Below are positions 14,773 through 17,374 of a DNA stretch of 17,374 nucleotides, piece by piece. How positions within the stretch are numbered: the first letter of the stretch is position 1; each line of letters starts with the position of its first letter. The stretch spans positions 1-17,374 of the forward strand of contig REAV01000081.1 in NCBI GenBank assembly GCA_004294465.1. Direction: 5' to 3'. The position numbers were made by a program, and so were the translations under genes. Under the pieces are notes generated by a model. It was given only the letters and a program-made list of their open reading frames with translations, did not search any database and had not been told where the DNA came from. The stretch is from Sphingobacteriia bacterium. Lineage in GTDB: Bacteria; Bacteroidota; Bacteroidia; Chitinophagales; Chitinophagaceae.

Positions 14773-14979
14773 ATGAAAAAGAACATGGGAACACTCGATA
14801 AAGCCATAAGAATCTTAGTGGCCATTTTAATAGGTGTATTGTATTTACAAAATGAAATTAATGGAACTACTGCCATAGTATTACTGGTAGTAGCAGGAAT
14901 TTTTATTGTTACTAGTTTCATGAGTTTTTGTCCTTTGTATTTTCCATTTGGAATTAATACTAAATCTTCTAAAAAATGA
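14773..14979 (+). CDS. Small DUF2892-family membrane protein
   Basis: This is a 68-aa inner-membrane protein with two hydrophobic segments (about residues 12-27 and 33-50) and a conserved-looking N-terminus GTLDKAIRILVA, typical of DUF2892 proteins and of the tail of YgaP rhodaneses. One Cys (53) lies in the SFCPLYFPFG stretch, a common DUF2892 ending. The biochemical role is unknown. It starts 15 nt after the ccoI stop, and its TGA stop overlaps the ccoS ATG in an ATGA junction (14976-14979), which suggests translational coupling with oxidase assembly. Confidence 0.78.
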   Translation: MKKNMGTLDKAIRILVAILIGVLYLQNEINGTTAIVLLVVAGIFIVTSFMSFCPLYFPFGINTKSSKK

Positions 14980-15137
14980 TTGTTATAGTATTTTTATTAG
15001 CAGTGAGTTTGACTGTGGCAATGGGCTTTTTGGTTGCTTTTATTTGGAGCACTAAAACAGGTCAATTCGACGATTCATTTTCTCCAGCCAATAAAATTTT
15101 ATTTGATAAAAATAGTCAAGAACCTAAGAATCAATAA
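14976..15137 (+). CDS. ccoS: cbb3-type cytochrome oxidase assembly protein CcoS
   Basis: CcoS is a small inner-membrane protein needed to insert the heme and copper cofactors into cbb3 oxidase. The 53-aa product has one N-terminal transmembrane helix (about residues 2-24), then the family motif GQFDD (29-33) and PANKILFD (38-44 and following), typical of CcoS. Its ATG overlaps the stop of the DUF2892 gene by 3 nt, and its TAA ends 2 nt before the ccoNO start. The tight packing of ccoI, DUF2892, ccoS and ccoNO indicates one transcript. Confidence 0.93.
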   Translation: MIVIVFLLAVSLTVAMGFLVAFIWSTKTGQFDDSFSPANKILFDKNSQEPKNQ

Positions 15138-15139
15138 TT

Positions 15140-17275
15140 ATGCAGTTAGAAAAATTTACGTACGACAATAAAATTGTCAGAAACTTTGCTTACGCTACCA
15201 TCTTATGGTCGATAGTAGGAATGTTAGTAGGGGTGATCATTGCCTTTCAATTGGCATACCCTGCGCTCAATTTTGGTATTCCCTACATTTCGTTTGGTAG
15301 ACTAAGACCTTTGCACACCAATGCAGTCATTTTTGCTTTTGTTGGCAATGGGATTTTTACGGGTACTTATTATATGTTACCCCGTTTATTAAAAACGAGT
15401 ATGTGGAATAAGACCCTCAGTAATATTCATTTCTGGGGCTGGCAATTAATCATTGTATTTGCTGCGCTAACCCTTCCATTTGGTTTAACAGAAGGTAAAG
15501 AATATGCCGAGTTAATCTGGCCAATTGATATTGCCATTACGTTGATTTGGGTAGTGTTTGGAGTAAATATGTTTGGAACAATCTTAACAAGAAGAGAGCG
15601 CCATTTATATGTAGCTATCTGGTTTTTGATTGGAACTTGGGTAACTGTTGCTTTATTGCATATCGTTAATTCCTTTGCAATTCCTACATCACTTACGCAT
15701 AGTTATAGTTTATATGCAGGTGTACAAGATGCATTGGTTCAATGGTGGTATGGTCATAATGCTGTTGCATTTTTCTTGACCACACCTTATTTGGGCCTCA
15801 TGTATTATTTTGTTCCTAAAGCAGCACAACGTCCAATCTATTCGTATAGATGGAGCATCATTCACTTTTGGGCATTGATCTTTATTTATATCTGGGCAGG
15901 CCCTCACCATTTATTGTACACTGCGCTTCCTGATTGGGCTCAATCATTGGGTGTTGTGTTTAGTATAATGTTGATACTTCCTAGTTGGGGCGGTATGTTG
16001 AATGGTATATTCACATTAAGAGGAGCCTGGGATAAAGTGAAGGAAGATCCTATTTTAAAGATGTTTGTTGTTGCACTTACCTGTTATGGTATGAGTACAT
16101 TCGAAGGGCCCATGCTTTCTTTAAAGAATGTAAATGCGATTGCACACTATACTGATTGGATTGTTGCACACGTACACGTAGGAGCTTTGGGTTGGAATGG
16201 TTTCTTGACTTTTGGTATGTTGTATTGGTTGGTGCCAAGAATATTCAACACTACTTTATATTCTAAAAAGTGGGCAAATACCCATTTCTTAATAGGAACA
16301 ATTGGAATATTATTATATGCTATTCCAATGTATTGGGCTGCATTTTCACAAGCTTTAATGTGGAAAGAGTTCACTGCTGAAGGCCAATTAAAATACCAGT
16401 TTCTTGAAACAGTTACTCGAATTCTACCAATGTATATTTTAAGAGGATTGGGAGGATTAGTGTATCTGGGAGGAGTTATATTAATGGTGGTGAATTTGTA
16501 TAAAACAATAAAGAGCGGAGAATTGATTGAAGTAGAACATGCGGAAGCGCCTTCATTGGAATCTGTTCCTTTACCTCAGGGCAAACAATTCTGGCATACT
16601 GCAATAGAACGCAGACCAGTAAGAATGTTGGTATTCAGTTTAGTGGTGGTTTCAATTGGTGGAGCAATAGAATTGATTCCAACTTTTTTAATAAAGGAAA
16701 ATATTCCGACCATTAGTACTGTAAAACCATATACTCCATTAGAATTACAAGGAAGAGATATCTATATCAGAGAGGGTTGTTATACCTGTCACTCACAAAT
16801 GATCAGACCATTCAGAGATGAAGTGGCTCGTTATGGAGATTATTCAAAATCTGGAGAGTTTGTTTATGATCATCCTTTCCAGTGGGGTAGTAAACGAACA
16901 GGTCCTGATTTAGCCAGAGAAGGTGGTAAATATCCCAATAGCTGGCATTATCGCCACATGAATGCTCCTGAAGAAATTTCTCAAGGTAGTATCATGCCTC
17001 CATATAATTGGCTGTTGGATGATGATTTAGACACCACTACAACTCCAGGGAAGATTAGAGCCATGCAGACATTGGGTGTTCCTTATCCAAAAGGGTTTGA
17101 TGAAAAGGCCAATGCCGATTTAAGAGCTCAGGCTGAAGAAATTACTGCTGATTTAAAAGCGAATAAAATCAAAGCAAATAGTCATAAGGAAATTATTGCA
17201 TTGATTGCCTATCTGCAAAGAGTTGGAACAGATTTAAAAAAGGCACCTGAAAAAGAAGTTAAAAATCTACATTAA
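15140..17275 (+). CDS. ccoNO: Fused cbb3 cytochrome c oxidase subunits I and II (CcoN-CcoO)
   Basis: This is the catalytic core of a high-affinity cbb3 oxidase, which reduces O2 to water in the inner membrane and pumps protons. Residues 1-475 are CcoN with many helices. Candidate ligands match the Pseudomonas stutzeri enzyme closely: His59 and His346 for low-spin heme b, His206, His256 and His257 for CuB, and His344 for heme b3. The motif FIYIWAGPHHLL places the cross-linked Tyr region near 250. Residues 496-518 form the CcoO anchor helix, followed by a cytochrome c domain with Cys547-x2-Cys550-His551 and probable axial Met619 in SIMPPY. The segment after Met619 ends at 711. There is no stop between the parts, so two proteins that are separate in proteobacteria are one here. 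Such fusions are known from Bacteroidetes. The gene lies 2 nt after ccoS. Confidence 0.96.
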   Translation: MQLEKFTYDNKIVRNFAYATILWSIVGMLVGVIIAFQLAYPALNFGIPYISFGRLRPLHTNAVIFAFVGNGIFTGTYYMLPRLLKTSMWNKTLSNIHFWGWQLIIVFAALTLPFGLTEGKEYAELIWPIDIAITLIWVVFGVNMFGTILTRRERHLYVAIWFLIGTWVTVALLHIVNSFAIPTSLTHSYSLYAGVQDALVQWWYGHNAVAFFLTTPYLGLMYYFVPKAAQRPIYSYRWSIIHFWALIFIYIWAGPHHLLYTALPDWAQSLGVVFSIMLILPSWGGMLNGIFTLRGAWDKVKEDPILKMFVVALTCYGMSTFEGPMLSLKNVNAIAHYTDWIVAHVHVGALGWNGFLTFGMLYWLVPRIFNTTLYSKKWANTHFLIGTIGILLYAIPMYWAAFSQALMWKEFTAEGQLKYQFLETVTRILPMYILRGLGGLVYLGGVILMVVNLYKTIKSGELIEVEHAEAPSLESVPLPQGKQFWHTAIERRPVRMLVFSLVVVSIGGAIELIPTFLIKENIPTISTVKPYTPLELQGRDIYIREGCYTCHSQMIRPFRDEVARYGDYSKSGEFVYDHPFQWGSKRTGPDLAREGGKYPNSWHYRHMNAPEEISQGSIMPPYNWLLDDDLDTTTTPGKIRAMQTLGVPYPKGFDEKANADLRAQAEEITADLKANKIKANSHKEIIALIAYLQRVGTDLKKAPEKEVKNLH

Positions 17276-17284
17276 TTGATTAAT

Positions 17285-17374
17285 ATGAAATTCAAAAATT
17301 ATTTAACCAGTATTGACCATGTAGGAATATATCCCTTGATATCATTGCTCATTTTCACTGTATTTTTTGCTGGG
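17285..17374 (+). CDS. CcoQ-like small oxidase subunit, partial (cut by window end)
   Basis: The first 30 codons are open to the window end. The product starts MKFKNYLTSIDHVGIYP and enters a hydrophobic helix (LISLLIFTVFF), a pattern seen in the small CcoQ-like subunit that follows ccoNO in Bacteroidetes. CcoQ is a single-helix protein that stabilises the complex. The start lies 9 nt after the ccoNO stop. The N-terminus of a CcoP-type subunit is the alternative; the missing 3' end would decide. Confidence 0.7.
   Translation, partial: MKFKNYLTSIDHVGIYPLISLLIFTVFFAG

Overview
The window is AT-rich DNA from a Bacteroidetes-type bacterium, possibly of the Chitinophagaceae. The placement rests on Bacteroidetes-style protein families (a fused CcoN-CcoO oxidase subunit, a Bacteroidetes-type Crp/Fnr regulator), the general lack of Shine-Dalgarno sites, and a TAnnTTTG-type -7 box before the regulator gene. 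The placement is inference, since no rRNA or tRNA gene is present.

Region 1 (1-2696, minus strand) is a hexose uptake and phosphorylation pair: a FucP/GluP-type MFS transporter followed by a ROK-family sugar kinase. Each of the two genes is followed directly by an AT-rich array of 7-bp tandem repeats. The array between the genes is two-sided and inverted, and could fold into a long hairpin in the transcript.

Region 2 (2823-10938, plus strand, divergent from region 1) is a tightly spaced set for alpha-glucan metabolism: glycogen synthase (glgA), ADP-glucose pyrophosphorylase (glgC), an SLC45/SUT-like disaccharide transporter, and an exported GH13 cyclomaltodextrinase/amylase. A secreted S9 prolyl-oligopeptidase-family peptidase sits at its end. 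Read together, external maltodextrins are cut outside the cytoplasm, short products are imported, hexose is phosphorylated, and glucose-1-phosphate is stored as glycogen through ADP-glucose.

Region 3 (10947-17374, plus strand) is a microaerobic respiration module: a Crp/Fnr-type regulator with an N-terminal CxxC, then a 95-bp intergenic region with an FNR-box-like palindrome and a second, perfect 17-bp palindrome. A degenerate hemerythrin-like protein gene follows, then the copper P-type ATPase CcoI, a small DUF2892 membrane protein, CcoS (53 aa), the fused CcoNO oxidase subunit, and the start of a CcoQ-like subunit cut by the window end. The rest of the cbb3 operon (ccoP, ccoG, ccoH) is expected beyond the right edge.

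Most genes belong to known families. The least explained elements are the heptad arrays around the kinase gene, the double-palindrome control region at 11700-11782, and the degenerate hemerythrin-like protein that begins the oxidase-assembly run. No CRISPR array, insertion sequence, RNA gene or convincing intrinsic terminator was seen. No gene-free stretch exceeds 300 bases; the longest is the repeat-filled gap at 1033-1247.
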